From: Lachnospiraceae bacterium UBA4381
GTDB lineage: Bacteria; Bacillota; Clostridia; Lachnospirales; Lachnospiraceae
Length of the DNA: 64,000 nt
NCBI GenBank assembly: GCA_002391105.1
Contig: DGRT01000037.1
Coordinates: 1 to 64,000 of the forward strand
Direction of reading: 5' to 3'
The notes below the pieces were generated by a model. It was not told the DNA's origin, ran no database searches, and saw nothing but the letters and a program-made list of their open reading frames with translations. Numbering within the stretch: the first letter of the stretch is position 1; every line of letters begins with the position of its first letter. The position numbers were made by a program, and so were the translations under genes. This document shows, one piece after another, positions 25,874 through 34,755 of the stretch.

Positions 25874-27691
25874 CTAAAACTGACTCTCCAGCAGCATCGA
25901 CAGCCGCTCTATGAATGTATCTCCATAATAATTCTCATACATTTCACGTCTCATTTCAGCCGGCTTGTTAGTAATGATAGAGTCCACGTCCAGCAGCATC
26001 ATCTTTTCAAGAATAGCCTTACTATCCACCGTCCAGGCATAGACCTCCTTGCCCTGGGCATGAGCATTTCGCACTATATCATTATTTATATATCTGTATT
26101 TGATGCTAAATGCATCCGCATTCGTCAGATTACTGATATCACCAACCGCAACCGACATAACATATACCGTCTGTACTCTGTCATCCAGTTCCTTAACCTT
26201 ACTGATAGCCTTATAATTCATGGACGTAACAACACAGCTATCGTACAGGTCATACTCCTCGACAAGCGCCACGACAGACTCTATCAGATGCTTATCCGTC
26301 TTGGCAGGCTTAAGCTCTATATTGAGATCCGCCTTCCCATCTATCAGTTCTATAGCCTCACGAAGAGTGGGAATCTTCTCGTCCTTGTATAGTTCTTTGT
26401 TTTTGCCCTTATATTTGGCCCCGGCACTGTATTCCTGAAGCTGTTCATAGGTCAGCTTTCCAACCTTTTTCTTAACTCCGCAGGTTCGATATATGCTTTC
26501 ATCATGCATGATGACTATCTCGCCATCCTTAGTTTCTCTGACATCCAGCTCAACTACGTCAGCACCTGTCTCCACTGCAATCTGAAATGCCGCAAGCGTA
26601 TTCTCAGGTGCTTCCATACATGCGCCTCTGTGTGCGGTAATGCTTACCTTATCCAGATACTCTGCATTTACAGAGATCAGACCATATCTTTTAAGCATAT
26701 AAAAACCGATATTCAGTATAAGTGCTATCGACATCAAAACAGCAATAACCTTTATTTCCCTGCGTCTGCTCCTTTTTACGTCATAGGTATAATCATCGAT
26801 GTTCTGCTTTCCCGGAGTCTCCGGCACCAGATTATAGTAGCTGTCGCAGATAAATGCATATATAAGTGGCAGCCCAACCAATACATAAAAGATAGACAGC
26901 ACCAGCTTTATAGCTTCGTAAATCATGGTCATGACTTTGACTGCTTCCCCGGAGCCGAGCACCTTATCAAGTACTACTCCTGAATACAGATAGTTGATAA
27001 GCACCGGCACACCTACCATTAGTACTACCCAGCACAGTATGCCGGGGATAACCCTTAACCTATGCTTCTTTAAAACCTCGCCAGTTCTATCAATCGACTT
27101 ACGAAAGCTGATTCCCTCGACATTGAATATATGCAGTAAAAATGTATATCTCATGGAATATATCATTAGAAGTGCATATATCGAAACTAAGGCAACTGTA
27201 ATCGGCACATTCCAGGTCAGAAGATCTATCACATATGGAACCTTGATTCCCAGCAGCTCAAAGTTAAAGATAACATTTGTCATCACAGGAAAATAGCACA
27301 ATACAAATAAGAAGATAGGGAGATTACGAGGCCTGAGAACCCTGACGGCACTCCTTATTCCCACAAGCGCCATCCTGACAGGACCGGTTTTCTGCATGTA
27401 ATTGGCGCGGTGACAGGAATAGCTGATAGCAGATACATTTATCATAATGTACATGCTCATAAAGAGAAGCATTATAAATATAAATGCATAGGTCGAGGGA
27501 GCCTTCAGGAACCTTCTCATGGTTTCCTTGGTCAGATAATTGATACCGGACAGATGCACTGCCATATTTACAAAAGCATAGTAGAGAGGAATAAGCACAG
27601 CAAAAGATACTGTCTTGAAGATAACTTCAAACAGTATCACATTTGCCATATTATATCTGAATAATTTTATAGTATCCCGAATACTCTTCAT
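25874..27691 (-). CDS. Glycerophosphodiester phosphodiesterase with membrane domain
   Basis: A 605-residue protein in two parts. Residues 1-335 are a polytopic membrane domain of the type found in front of Gram-positive GDPDs, with about seven helices. Residues 350-600 are a GDPD barrel with the catalytic pair His354-Arg355, the EAPENT motif (360-365), ELD (381-383) and HD (396-397). It should hydrolyse glycerophosphodiesters at the outer membrane face to glycerol 3-phosphate and an alcohol; polyglycerol-phosphate turnover is a plausible role given the LTA synthase-like gene at the window end. It lies 16 bases downstream of queA. Confidence 0.92.
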   Translation of the reverse strand: MKSIRDTIKLFRYNMANVILFEVIFKTVSFAVLIPLYYAFVNMAVHLSGINYLTKETMRRFLKAPSTYAFIFIMLLFMSMYIMINVSAISYSCHRANYMQKTGPVRMALVGIRSAVRVLRPRNLPIFLFVLCYFPVMTNVIFNFELLGIKVPYVIDLLTWNVPITVALVSIYALLMIYSMRYTFLLHIFNVEGISFRKSIDRTGEVLKKHRLRVIPGILCWVVLMVGVPVLINYLYSGVVLDKVLGSGEAVKVMTMIYEAIKLVLSIFYVLVGLPLIYAFICDSYYNLVPETPGKQNIDDYTYDVKRSRRREIKVIAVLMSIALILNIGFYMLKRYGLISVNAEYLDKVSITAHRGACMEAPENTLAAFQIAVETGADVVELDVRETKDGEIVIMHDESIYRTCGVKKKVGKLTYEQLQEYSAGAKYKGKNKELYKDEKIPTLREAIELIDGKADLNIELKPAKTDKHLIESVVALVEEYDLYDSCVVTSMNYKAISKVKELDDRVQTVYVMSVAVGDISNLTNADAFSIKYRYINNDIVRNAHAQGKEVYAWTVDSKAILEKMMLLDVDSIITNKPAEMRREMYENYYGDTFIERLSMLLESQF

Positions 27692-27707
27692 AGTTCAGAG
27701 TACTCCT

Positions 27708-28877
27708 TTACAGAAGTAGCATCGCATCACCGAAGGAGAAGAAGCGGTAACGTTCCTCTACAGCCTCCTTATATGCCTTCATTACAGCTTCGCGGTTATA
27801 AAATGCCGATACCAGCATTATAAGCGTTGATTCCGGTAAATGGAAGTTGGTAATCAGCGAATCCACGCATCTGAACTCATAGCCCGGATATATGAATATA
27901 TCTGTCCAGCCTGATGCCGGACGGATATCACGCATTTCACCCGTTTTATGAATATCCTGAAGATTTCCAACCGTCTCCAGAGTTCTGGTACTGGTGGTTC
28001 CAACGGATATAACCCTTCCGCCATTTCTTCTGGTCTCATTTATTATATCAGCCGCCTCCTGGGAAAGCTCATAATATTCACTATGCATATGATGCTCTTC
28101 CAGCTTCGTAACCTTGACAGGTCTGAAGGTTCCAAGTCCTACATGAAGAGTAAGACGCGCGATCCTGATACCCTTTTTTTCTATATCTGCCAGCAGCTCC
28201 TTTGTAAAATGAAGTCCTGCAGTCGGAGCCGCAGCGCTGCCTGTATGCTCGGCATACACAGTCTGATAGCGGTCCTTGTCCTGTAACTTATGTGTGATAT
28301 AAGGAGGAAGCGGCATCTCTCCAAGTCTGTCAAGTACCTCTTCCCATATTCCATCATATTCAAATCTGATGATCCGGTTTCCTTCCTCTACAGTATCCAG
28401 AACCTCAGCAGTAAGAAGCGGTTCTCCGGTTTCTGCATCCTTACCAAAGCATACCCTTGCGCCGGGCTTCATCTTCTTTCCGGGACGAACCAGGCACTCC
28501 CAGATACGGGTATTTTTACCACCGGACTTTTCAGAAACACTACTATTAAAAGTATCATTGAAAGCATCATTGAAAGTATCATCCGCAGAACCCTTCTGTC
28601 CGGCAGTCCATGAATCAGCAGCCTTCAGGAGCAGCACCTCTATAGCCGCTCCGGTTTCTTCCTTTTCTCCCAGAAGTCTGGCAGGAATAACCTTGGTGTC
28701 ATTTACCACCAGACAGTCACCGGGATTCAGGTATTCTATTATATCGTGAAATCTTCTATGTTCTATCTCCCCGGTATCCCGATGTATAACCATGAGTCTG
28801 GAGTTATCGCGCTTCTCCAGTGGATCCTGAGCAATCAGTTCCTCAGGAAGATCATAGTAAAAATCCTTAACATCCAT
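27708..28877 (-). CDS. queA: S-adenosylmethionine:tRNA ribosyltransferase-isomerase QueA
   Basis: Transfers and isomerises the ribosyl part of SAM onto 7-aminomethyl-7-deazaguanine in tRNA, giving epoxyqueuosine. Family blocks are clear: [19 protein letters not shown] at the N-terminus, [20 protein letters not shown] and VGLGTFRPV. At 389 residues it exceeds the usual 340. The excess is a hydrophilic insert at about 87-118 partly encoded by a 12-bp tandem repeat (Asp-Thr/Ala-Phe-Asn units, 28551-28586). The ribosome site CGAGGAACG is part of a repeat shared with the pheS-pheT gap. It follows pheT by 45 bases, so it may be in the same transcript. Confidence 0.95.
   Translation of the reverse strand: MDVKDFYYDLPEELIAQDPLEKRDNSRLMVIHRDTGEIEHRRFHDIIEYLNPGDCLVVNDTKVIPARLLGEKEETGAAIEVLLLKAADSWTAGQKGSADDTFNDAFNDTFNSSVSEKSGGKNTRIWECLVRPGKKMKPGARVCFGKDAETGEPLLTAEVLDTVEEGNRIIRFEYDGIWEEVLDRLGEMPLPPYITHKLQDKDRYQTVYAEHTGSAAAPTAGLHFTKELLADIEKKGIRIARLTLHVGLGTFRPVKVTKLEEHHMHSEYYELSQEAADIINETRRNGGRVISVGTTSTRTLETVGNLQDIHKTGEMRDIRPASGWTDIFIYPGYEFRCVDSLITNFHLPESTLIMLVSAFYNREAVMKAYKEAVEERYRFFSFGDAMLLL
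28551..28586. repeat. 12-bp tandem repeat inside queA
   Basis: Three in-frame 12-bp units (28551, 28563, 28575) encode DTFN/DAFN-type repeats in a hydrophilic loop absent from ordinary QueA proteins. Confidence 0.8.
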
Positions 28878-28881
28878 TATC

Positions 28882-28906
28882 GTTCCTCGATTGTATGACC
28901 TGAATA
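28882..28906. repeat. Dispersed repeat between pheT and queA
   Basis: Matches 31679-31703 with a single base change. Read on the minus strand it is CTATTCAGGTCATACAATCG followed by AGGAAC, so it supplies the queA ribosome binding site. Confidence 0.8.
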
Positions 28907-28922
28907 GTCATCCTTTATTCTA

Positions 28923-31637
28923 TTAGGCTCTAAGCTCTATTCCCTCTGCCTTTAGAGCATCAAGTATTTTATTTACAGCAGCATTTACCTCATCTCCTGT
29001 AAGGTTATGATCCGCTGCTCTGAAGGTAAGTGAATAAGCAACACTCTTCTTTCCAACCAGAACATTTGGTCCTTCATATACATCAAAGAGTTCCAGCTTC
29101 TCCAGATACTCGCCTGCATTCTTTCTGATGATCTTCTCGATATCTCCCACATACAGCTTTCTGTCACAGAGCAGAGCAAGGTCTCGATTGGAAGCAGGAT
29201 ACTTGGCAATCTCAGTATATTTAATATCAAAATCTGCCATTTCGACCAGCTTATCCATATTGATGACTGCTACATAGGCATCTGCCTTGATACCATAGTT
29301 CTCAGCTACTACCGGATGAACCTGTCCGATATAACCAACCTCTGATGTATGGTTCGTGGCCTTTACTATCTTCGCCTGACGAAGTGTATGGAGGAACGGG
29401 TACTCTGTATGGTCATATTCAGCGGTTGAGATAAAATCAACTCCGTTTTCCCCACCTAAACCATTTGAGATATTCAGCTTGTCCAGAAGCTCTTCAACTA
29501 CGCCCTTCATTACGAAGAAATCACCCTCACCGTACATTCCAATGGCAAGACGCTGAAGCTCATCGAGAGGAAGATCACTCTTCTTGCCCTCTTCTTCAGG
29601 CTTAGCCGGCCAGGTTGCATGAGGAATATATACATTTCCAAGCTCATACAGACGGACACTCTTATTGCGTCTGCTGGAGTTGGTACCAAGGGATGTCAGA
29701 AGTCCGTTCAGAAGCTGGGTTCTCATCACCTTAAAGTCCTCACCCAGAGGATTAATGATATCAATTGTCTTACGAAGAGTACTGTCCTCCGGAATCAGAA
29801 GCTTATCAAATGCCTTTGCACTTTCAAAGCTGTAGGTCATACCCTGTGAGAATCCATTTTCTTCTACTATCGCTCTGGCGATACGGTTTATGGATTCACT
29901 GTAGGAGATACCGCCTATTCCTCCATTAGTTGTAGGAACTGTTGACGGGATCAGGTCATATCCGTGAATACGGGCTATTTCCTCAGCCAGATCCGCCATA
30001 CAGTGAAGATCCTGTCTATAGGTAGGAACTGTAAGTGTATTCTTCTTCTCATCATAGGTAAGTCCAAGACGGCTGAATATATCAAGCTGCTCCTCCCTGT
30101 CTATATCAATTCCAAGAAGAGCATTCATTCTGTCCGGCTCAAAGGCAAGTGTCCAGGGTTCTACCGGTGCGGGATATTCATCAACCTCACCCTCCAGAAC
30201 CTCACCACAGCCAAGCTCCTGTATCAACTGAACCGCACGAGTTATAGCAAGCTCTGCAAGATTCGGATCCAGTCCCTTATTAAACTTTGCTGATGACTCT
30301 GTTGATATACCATGACGGCGTTCTGACTTACGTATGTTATTGCCCTCAAAGCATGCCGACTCAAAAAGAATATACGGAAGCTCTTTAGTTTCAAGAGGAA
30401 TCATGGAGTTCTTACCGCCCTTGATTCCTGCGAGAGCAACCGGCTTAACCGCATCACATATCATAAGTGTATCTGTATCCAGCTTCAGCTCCTCGTCATG
30501 GAGGGTTGTGAATTCCTCACCCTCAGCAGCACGTCTTACGACAATCTTTCCTCCTTCAAGAGTTGAAAGGTCAAATGCATGCATCGGCTGTCCCAGCTCT
30601 TCCATTACGTAGTTAGTAATATCGACAATGTTATTGATAGCATTTATATTCCTGCTGCGAAGCCTCTTCTGAAGCCAGAGTGGTGAAGGACCTATCTTTA
30701 CATTTCTTACTACTCTTCCGATATATCTCTTGCAAAGATCAGGAGCCTGTATCTCTACAGCTATCTTATCTGATGATTTCTCGTCATGAACTTCATTTGC
30801 CTCGACACTTGCCTTCATTTTCTCCAGATTGAACTTGCCCTCCGGATCAAACGGAACCTTATAGGTTGCCGCAGCCTCTCTTGCCATACCAAGAACTGAA
30901 AAGCAGTCCACTCTGTTGGAGGTAATCTCGTACTCAATATTTGCATCATTTAAGCCAAGCTTCGCTGTAGCGTCATCACCGGGCTTCAGATTCATAAGTG
31001 CTATCTCATCATCTGTAAAGATATATACTCCGTCTTTATCTCCGGGATAAAGGTCTCCGTTAGCACCTATCTCCTCGATGGCACACATCATACCTGCTGA
31101 TGGAACGCCTCTCAGCTTGCCCTTCTTGATCTTTCCTTCCTTTGGGGTGAGGTCTTCACCGGTATGAACATTATATACTGCTGTTCCGCCATCAAGAACT
31201 GTAGGTGTAAAGTATCTCTTCTCCTGTCCGTCAGCACCCTTCTCGTTATCAGCCTCACCAAATCTGTAAGGACAGAGCTTTATAATATTTGGCGCTCCCG
31301 TAACGATCTGTACGATACCGTCCTCATTCTGACCTGCCTCTACAGTATGTCCTACATTTACCTGACATACTACGAGTCTGTCTGCATCAGGATGCTTCGC
31401 AACCTCCATAACCTGACCAACTACCACACGGCTGAGTCTGGCACCTGTAGGCTTCTTAAAATATTTGGTAACTCTCTCAACATGTGAACCGGAAAGGGTT
31501 ATCCTGTCAGCGAATTCATCCACTGCTTTATCAAGTCCCTCATATTCCAGGGTACTGTTTCCATTTTCATCTATATCTACTTCAGGGAATGGCAGCTCCG
31601 GAACTATATCCTTCAGCCACATAACTGGTGTATCCAT
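28923..31637 (-). CDS. pheT: Phenylalanine-tRNA ligase beta subunit PheT
   Basis: Beta subunit of the heterotetrameric PheRS; it carries the tRNA-binding domain and the editing site that hydrolyses Tyr-tRNA(Phe). At 904 residues it is longer than the usual 790-820. Domains in order: N-terminal part and EMAP-like OB fold (about 55-225, with extra loops near 100-165), B3/B4 editing domain (about 300-480), B5 (about 500-580), catalytic-like core, and the FDX-ACB anticodon-binding domain (about 810-903, starting KYPASNRDLALLCDRKL). AAGGAGAAAGAT precedes the ATG. It lies 101 bases after pheS, with a hairpin in the gap. Confidence 0.97.
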   Translation of the reverse strand: MDTPVMWLKDIVPELPFPEVDIDENGNSTLEYEGLDKAVDEFADRITLSGSHVERVTKYFKKPTGARLSRVVVGQVMEVAKHPDADRLVVCQVNVGHTVEAGQNEDGIVQIVTGAPNIIKLCPYRFGEADNEKGADGQEKRYFTPTVLDGGTAVYNVHTGEDLTPKEGKIKKGKLRGVPSAGMMCAIEEIGANGDLYPGDKDGVYIFTDDEIALMNLKPGDDATAKLGLNDANIEYEITSNRVDCFSVLGMAREAAATYKVPFDPEGKFNLEKMKASVEANEVHDEKSSDKIAVEIQAPDLCKRYIGRVVRNVKIGPSPLWLQKRLRSRNINAINNIVDITNYVMEELGQPMHAFDLSTLEGGKIVVRRAAEGEEFTTLHDEELKLDTDTLMICDAVKPVALAGIKGGKNSMIPLETKELPYILFESACFEGNNIRKSERRHGISTESSAKFNKGLDPNLAELAITRAVQLIQELGCGEVLEGEVDEYPAPVEPWTLAFEPDRMNALLGIDIDREEQLDIFSRLGLTYDEKKNTLTVPTYRQDLHCMADLAEEIARIHGYDLIPSTVPTTNGGIGGISYSESINRIARAIVEENGFSQGMTYSFESAKAFDKLLIPEDSTLRKTIDIINPLGEDFKVMRTQLLNGLLTSLGTNSSRRNKSVRLYELGNVYIPHATWPAKPEEEGKKSDLPLDELQRLAIGMYGEGDFFVMKGVVEELLDKLNISNGLGGENGVDFISTAEYDHTEYPFLHTLRQAKIVKATNHTSEVGYIGQVHPVVAENYGIKADAYVAVINMDKLVEMADFDIKYTEIAKYPASNRDLALLCDRKLYVGDIEKIIRKNAGEYLEKLELFDVYEGPNVLVGKKSVAYSLTFRAADHNLTGDEVNAAVNKILDALKAEGIELRA

Positions 31638-31678
31638 ATCTTTCTCCTTATCTTTCTAACTAATAAATTCTCGTGTCT

Positions 31679-31728
31679 GTTCCTCGATTGCATGACCTGA
31701 ATAGCTGCTATTTATTTGTTCAGGTCAT
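31679..31728. repeat. Repeat-derived hairpin between pheS and pheT
   Basis: ATGACCTGAA (31692-31701) pairs perfectly with TTCAGGTCAT (31719-31728). The left half is the same 25-bp repeat found before queA. No T-run follows, so it is more likely a stabilising or processing hairpin than a terminator. Confidence 0.75.
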
Positions 31729-31738
31729 CCCTTCCTAT

Positions 31739-32914
31739 TTAGAACTGCTCCAGGAAGCGGATATCGTTTTCATAGAGAAGTCTCATATCTGCTATCTCAT
31801 ACTTAAGAAGCGCAACTCTTTCCAGCCCGATACCAAAAGCAAATCCTGTATATACCGGAGCGTCCGGATTACTGCTGTCATTGATACCACACATTTCCAG
31901 GACATCAGGATGAACCATACCACATCCAAGTATCTCGATCCATCCGGAGCTCTTGCAGGCTGTACATGCACAGTCAACCTCACGTCTTACCAGCTTGCCG
32001 TCCTCCTTTACCTCCTCCAGCTTCTTGACACGTCCTGTACCGTGACACTTGAAGCAGGTTACATCAACCTCTGCTGATGGCTCTGTAAACGGAAAATGAT
32101 GTGGGCGAAGCTTAGTTTTGGTATCCGGTCCAAAAAACTCCTTTGCAAACTGATCCAGAGTACCCTTCAGATCTGCCATAGTAACATTTTCTCCTATAAC
32201 AAGTCCCTCAACCTGATGGAAGGATGGGCTGTGTGTTGCATCCACCTCATCTGAACGGAACACACGTCCCGGTGAAATAAGCTTTATAGGAAGGCTTCTC
32301 TCCGGGAAGCCCTTGGAGGTCTCCTTCAGGCGTCCGGCTGCCAGCATTACTCTTGCCTGAACGGATGAGGTCTGGGTACGGAGCACGATATCGTCCTCTG
32401 TAGTCTCACCCTTGGACTCGTCATGTCTTGCAATGTAGAATGTATCCTGTTCGTCCTTTGCAGGATGATCCTCAGGAATATTCAGAAGCTTGAAATTCAT
32501 GCGATCATACTCAATCTCCGGGCCTTCTACTACTTCGTAACCCATTCCTATGAATACTCTTTCAAGATCCTCCAGCGCTATCTGGTTAGGATGCTTATGA
32601 CCTCTTACGGTTCTGTTTCCGGGTCTTGTAACATCCAGCCACTCGCTTTCCATCTTCTTCTCGATAACCTTGGCTTTCAGCTCCTTCTTCTTCTCTGCTA
32701 TGCTGTTTTCCAGAACATCTCTGACAGCATTTACCATCTGACCAACCTTTGGTCTTTCTTCGGGAGCCACATCCTTCATACCCTTGAGTATCTGTGTAAG
32801 CTCTCCCTTCTTTCCAAGCACTGAGACTCTTATCTCGTCCAGTGATTCAGGGGTTACTGTTTCTGCTATCTGCTTCTCAGCCTGCTCCCTGATCTTATCA
32901 AGCATTTCCTTCAT
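31739..32914 (-). CDS. pheS: Phenylalanine-tRNA ligase alpha subunit PheS
   Basis: Catalytic alpha subunit of PheRS, a class II synthetase. An N-terminal coiled coil (1-90) is followed by motif 2 HSPSFHQVEGLVIGENV and motif 3 near the C-terminus (GFAFGIGLERVALLKYEI). At 391 residues it is about 50 longer than usual. The excess is a Cys-rich insertion before GWIEILGCGMVHPDV: CFKCHGTG, then a charged stretch, then CACTACKSSG, which looks like a zinc knuckle. Clostridial PheS often has a short CxxC insert here; this one is extended. The gene is controlled by a T-box leader. Confidence 0.97.
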   Translation of the reverse strand: MKEMLDKIREQAEKQIAETVTPESLDEIRVSVLGKKGELTQILKGMKDVAPEERPKVGQMVNAVRDVLENSIAEKKKELKAKVIEKKMESEWLDVTRPGNRTVRGHKHPNQIALEDLERVFIGMGYEVVEGPEIEYDRMNFKLLNIPEDHPAKDEQDTFYIARHDESKGETTEDDIVLRTQTSSVQARVMLAAGRLKETSKGFPERSLPIKLISPGRVFRSDEVDATHSPSFHQVEGLVIGENVTMADLKGTLDQFAKEFFGPDTKTKLRPHHFPFTEPSAEVDVTCFKCHGTGRVKKLEEVKEDGKLVRREVDCACTACKSSGWIEILGCGMVHPDVLEMCGINDSSNPDAPVYTGFAFGIGLERVALLKYEIADMRLLYENDIRFLEQF

Positions 32915-33012
32915 ATCCTGTTCCTCCTGAAACTATTACTTTTTCTAAATCATTTTATGCTGTAGTTATCATAAGTACCACCCGGCACCTCTCTCTTCGT
33001 GACACCTGAACC

Positions 33013-33366
33013 AAAATAAAAACCGGGTAAAGTGTTCTGACACTCTACCCGGGACGATGTAGTATTACCGCGGTACCACCCGACTTCTATATCATTTTCT
33101 GATATAACTCTTTTAGACTTAACGCGCCTGACGTCCGAACCTACTACAGAATGATCATAGCCTGTGATTACAGCCTTTCAATGCTGAACCCAGAGGACAG
33201 GTCTTATAATCCTGATCTATAATATCCTGATTCAATCCGGCAGCTTCAGTGTGAAGATAACTGTAACATTCTTCTTGACATAGCTTCCAGCCGATGACCA
33301 CGTCTCTCTGTAAGGGAATATAACAGCTTTATGCACTTTCATAGCCTTTTATATAAAATTTAAACA
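33013..33366 (-). promoter_or_regulatory. T-box leader of pheST
   Basis: Read on the minus strand: a stem I region with AGAGAGACGTGG, a candidate UUC (Phe) specifier in TATCTTCACAC, the T-box core GGGTGGTACCGCGG (33081-33068), and a terminator of 13 bp (33052-33023) followed by TTTTTATTTT. Uncharged tRNA(Phe) should pair with the T-box sequence and open the terminator. The leader ends about 100 bases before pheS. The specifier assignment is tentative; the T-box and terminator are clear. Confidence 0.93.
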
Positions 33367-33372
33367 TTAACG

Positions 33373-33400
33373 ATTATAGCATTTAAAAACTTTTAGTCAA
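33373..33400 (-). promoter_or_regulatory. Sigma-A promoter of the pheST T-box transcript
   Basis: TTGACT (33400-33395) and TATAAT (33378-33373) on the minus strand with a 16-bp spacer, just upstream of the T-box leader. Confidence 0.85.
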
Positions 33401-33412
33401 GTGATTTTACAG

Positions 33413-33480
33413 AGTAAATGCTGTTTCTTATAAAGTAAATACTGCTTCTATAATTGATTCTACATAGTAGATACTGCTTC
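33413..33480. repeat. Degenerate 15-bp repeat
   Basis: AGTAAATRCTGYTTC occurs at 33413, 33434 and 33466 in the short gap between the pheST promoter and the end of ydcF, a small irregular tandem array. Confidence 0.6.
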
Positions 33481-33514
33481 GTTTTACAAAACGGAATATC
33501 GGAAGGTATTACTG

Positions 33515-34405
33515 CTAGCCTTCAAACAAAGCCGTTGCAACTATACCATACATTTCTCTTACTGAATATGTCGGAACCAGCCACCAGCTTGTTTTTGCCG
33601 GAACTGCAGAGTATGTAAGCCCCATACTTTCAGCAACCGTACCGGCTCTGAATACGTGAAACTCATTTGTTGCAATCGCTACATTCGTTCCGAGATTCTC
33701 ATTCTCCAGAATCTCCATTGAATTTTTGATATTCTCTATAGTAGATGTTGATTGATCCTCCATATAGATCCGAGCCCCATCTATACCATTTGCAACAAGC
33801 CAGTTATACATGCACTCGGCTTCAGATATCCCTTCATCACTTCCCTGTCCTCCGGAAACTATACATACAGCCTCCTCATGCTCCTCCAGATAGCTCTTCG
33901 CAGCAATCAGACGTTCCTCCAGCATACTGCACGGGCTCTCTCCATTTACCTTGCATCCAAGAACTATAAGCGTTTCTGTTCCATCTCCAATCTTAGTGGT
34001 CGCTGTAATCATCATAATTGTCGTTACCACTACAGTCGTTACTAACACCGTAGAAAAAACCACAGCAACAAACATCGCAAGTCTGCCATACTTTCTTCTG
34101 ACAAACTTTCTGATTCCATTATTGATAACATCGAACATTATCGAATAACTGATCATAAGGACTGCAATTATTGTACCTGTAATATTTCCAATATTGATGA
34201 TTCCGCTGGCAAAGGGATTTGTAAAAAGTCCAAAGAGTATCCCACCAGAAAGTGCAAGAAGTATTCTTACTATATTTTGTCTATTTATATTGGTCTTAAA
34301 CCAATTTTTTAAAATGTCCTTTTTATTAATGTTTGCGTTCTTATTTGTATTATCTACGTTCTTATTCTCATTCATATGCATAACCCCGTTAATTCTTTCA
34401 ACCAT
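33515..34405 (-). CDS. YdcF family (DUF218) membrane protein
   Basis: A 296-residue protein with a charged Asn/Lys-rich N-terminus, three to four helices between about 40 and 140, and a C-terminal DUF218 domain (about 145-290). The domain shows LIVLGCKV, the conserved SGGQGSDEGISEA and ATNEFHVFRA. Members such as SanA and ElyC affect envelope integrity or lipid carrier metabolism; enzymatic activity is not settled. The start is uncertain: 34405 has AGGTGA too close, 34375 has a weak GGGG. A structured repeat element ends 16 bases upstream and would be in its leader. Confidence 0.85.
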   Translation of the reverse strand: MVERINGVMHMNENKNVDNTNKNANINKKDILKNWFKTNINRQNIVRILLALSGGILFGLFTNPFASGIINIGNITGTIIAVLMISYSIMFDVINNGIRKFVRRKYGRLAMFVAVVFSTVLVTTVVVTTIMMITATTKIGDGTETLIVLGCKVNGESPCSMLEERLIAAKSYLEEHEEAVCIVSGGQGSDEGISEAECMYNWLVANGIDGARIYMEDQSTSTIENIKNSMEILENENLGTNVAIATNEFHVFRAGTVAESMGLTYSAVPAKTSWWLVPTYSVREMYGIVATALFEG

Positions 34406-34420
34406 TTCACCTGTAACAAG

Positions 34421-34540
34421 TTATTCCTTTGATTGATATATACCCCTGCTTCGCATCTGATATCAATCTCCGGTAACTTATCGTCCAAAAGTAAGGTCTC
34501 GCTTCGCTCGACTTTGTTTTCCTTCCGATAAGTTGTATTC
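34421..34540 (-). repeat. Structured repeat element, copy 1 (internally deleted)
   Basis: Member of the same family as 40467-40628 and 47234-47392, here 120 bp. It keeps the first hairpin domain (AACTTATCGG...CCGATAAGTT type arms around a GAGCGAAGCGAG core) and the outer stem of the second domain, GATTGATA/TATCAATC. Two of the three inner mini-hairpins are lost, apparently by deletion between TGCTTCGCA sequences. Sense strand is minus, pointing to ydcF 16 bases away. Confidence 0.85.
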
Positions 34541-34629
34541 TGCAATAAATTAACATCAATTATGCATCGTATTACCTAACATTTAGCATACAAACCATTA
34601 ACAAATAATTAATATGACACCCAAATCAT

Positions 34630-34659
34630 AAAAAAGACAGGCGGTTCTCACCACCTGTC
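34630..34659 (-). terminator. Terminator of the acidic membrane protein gene
   Basis: Ten-bp stem GACAGGTGGT/ACCGCCTGTC with a GAGA loop followed by TTTTTT on the minus strand. The 350-bp gap 34406-34755 otherwise contains only the repeat copy and AT-rich sequence. Confidence 0.92.
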
Positions 34660-34755
34660 CCAAATATTTATATGCTTATCTATAGCAGTTCGTATCATAA
34701 CGCATCCGTAGAGACAATCTGCAGAAATTGCGCTTCATATTACACCGCCACCCAG

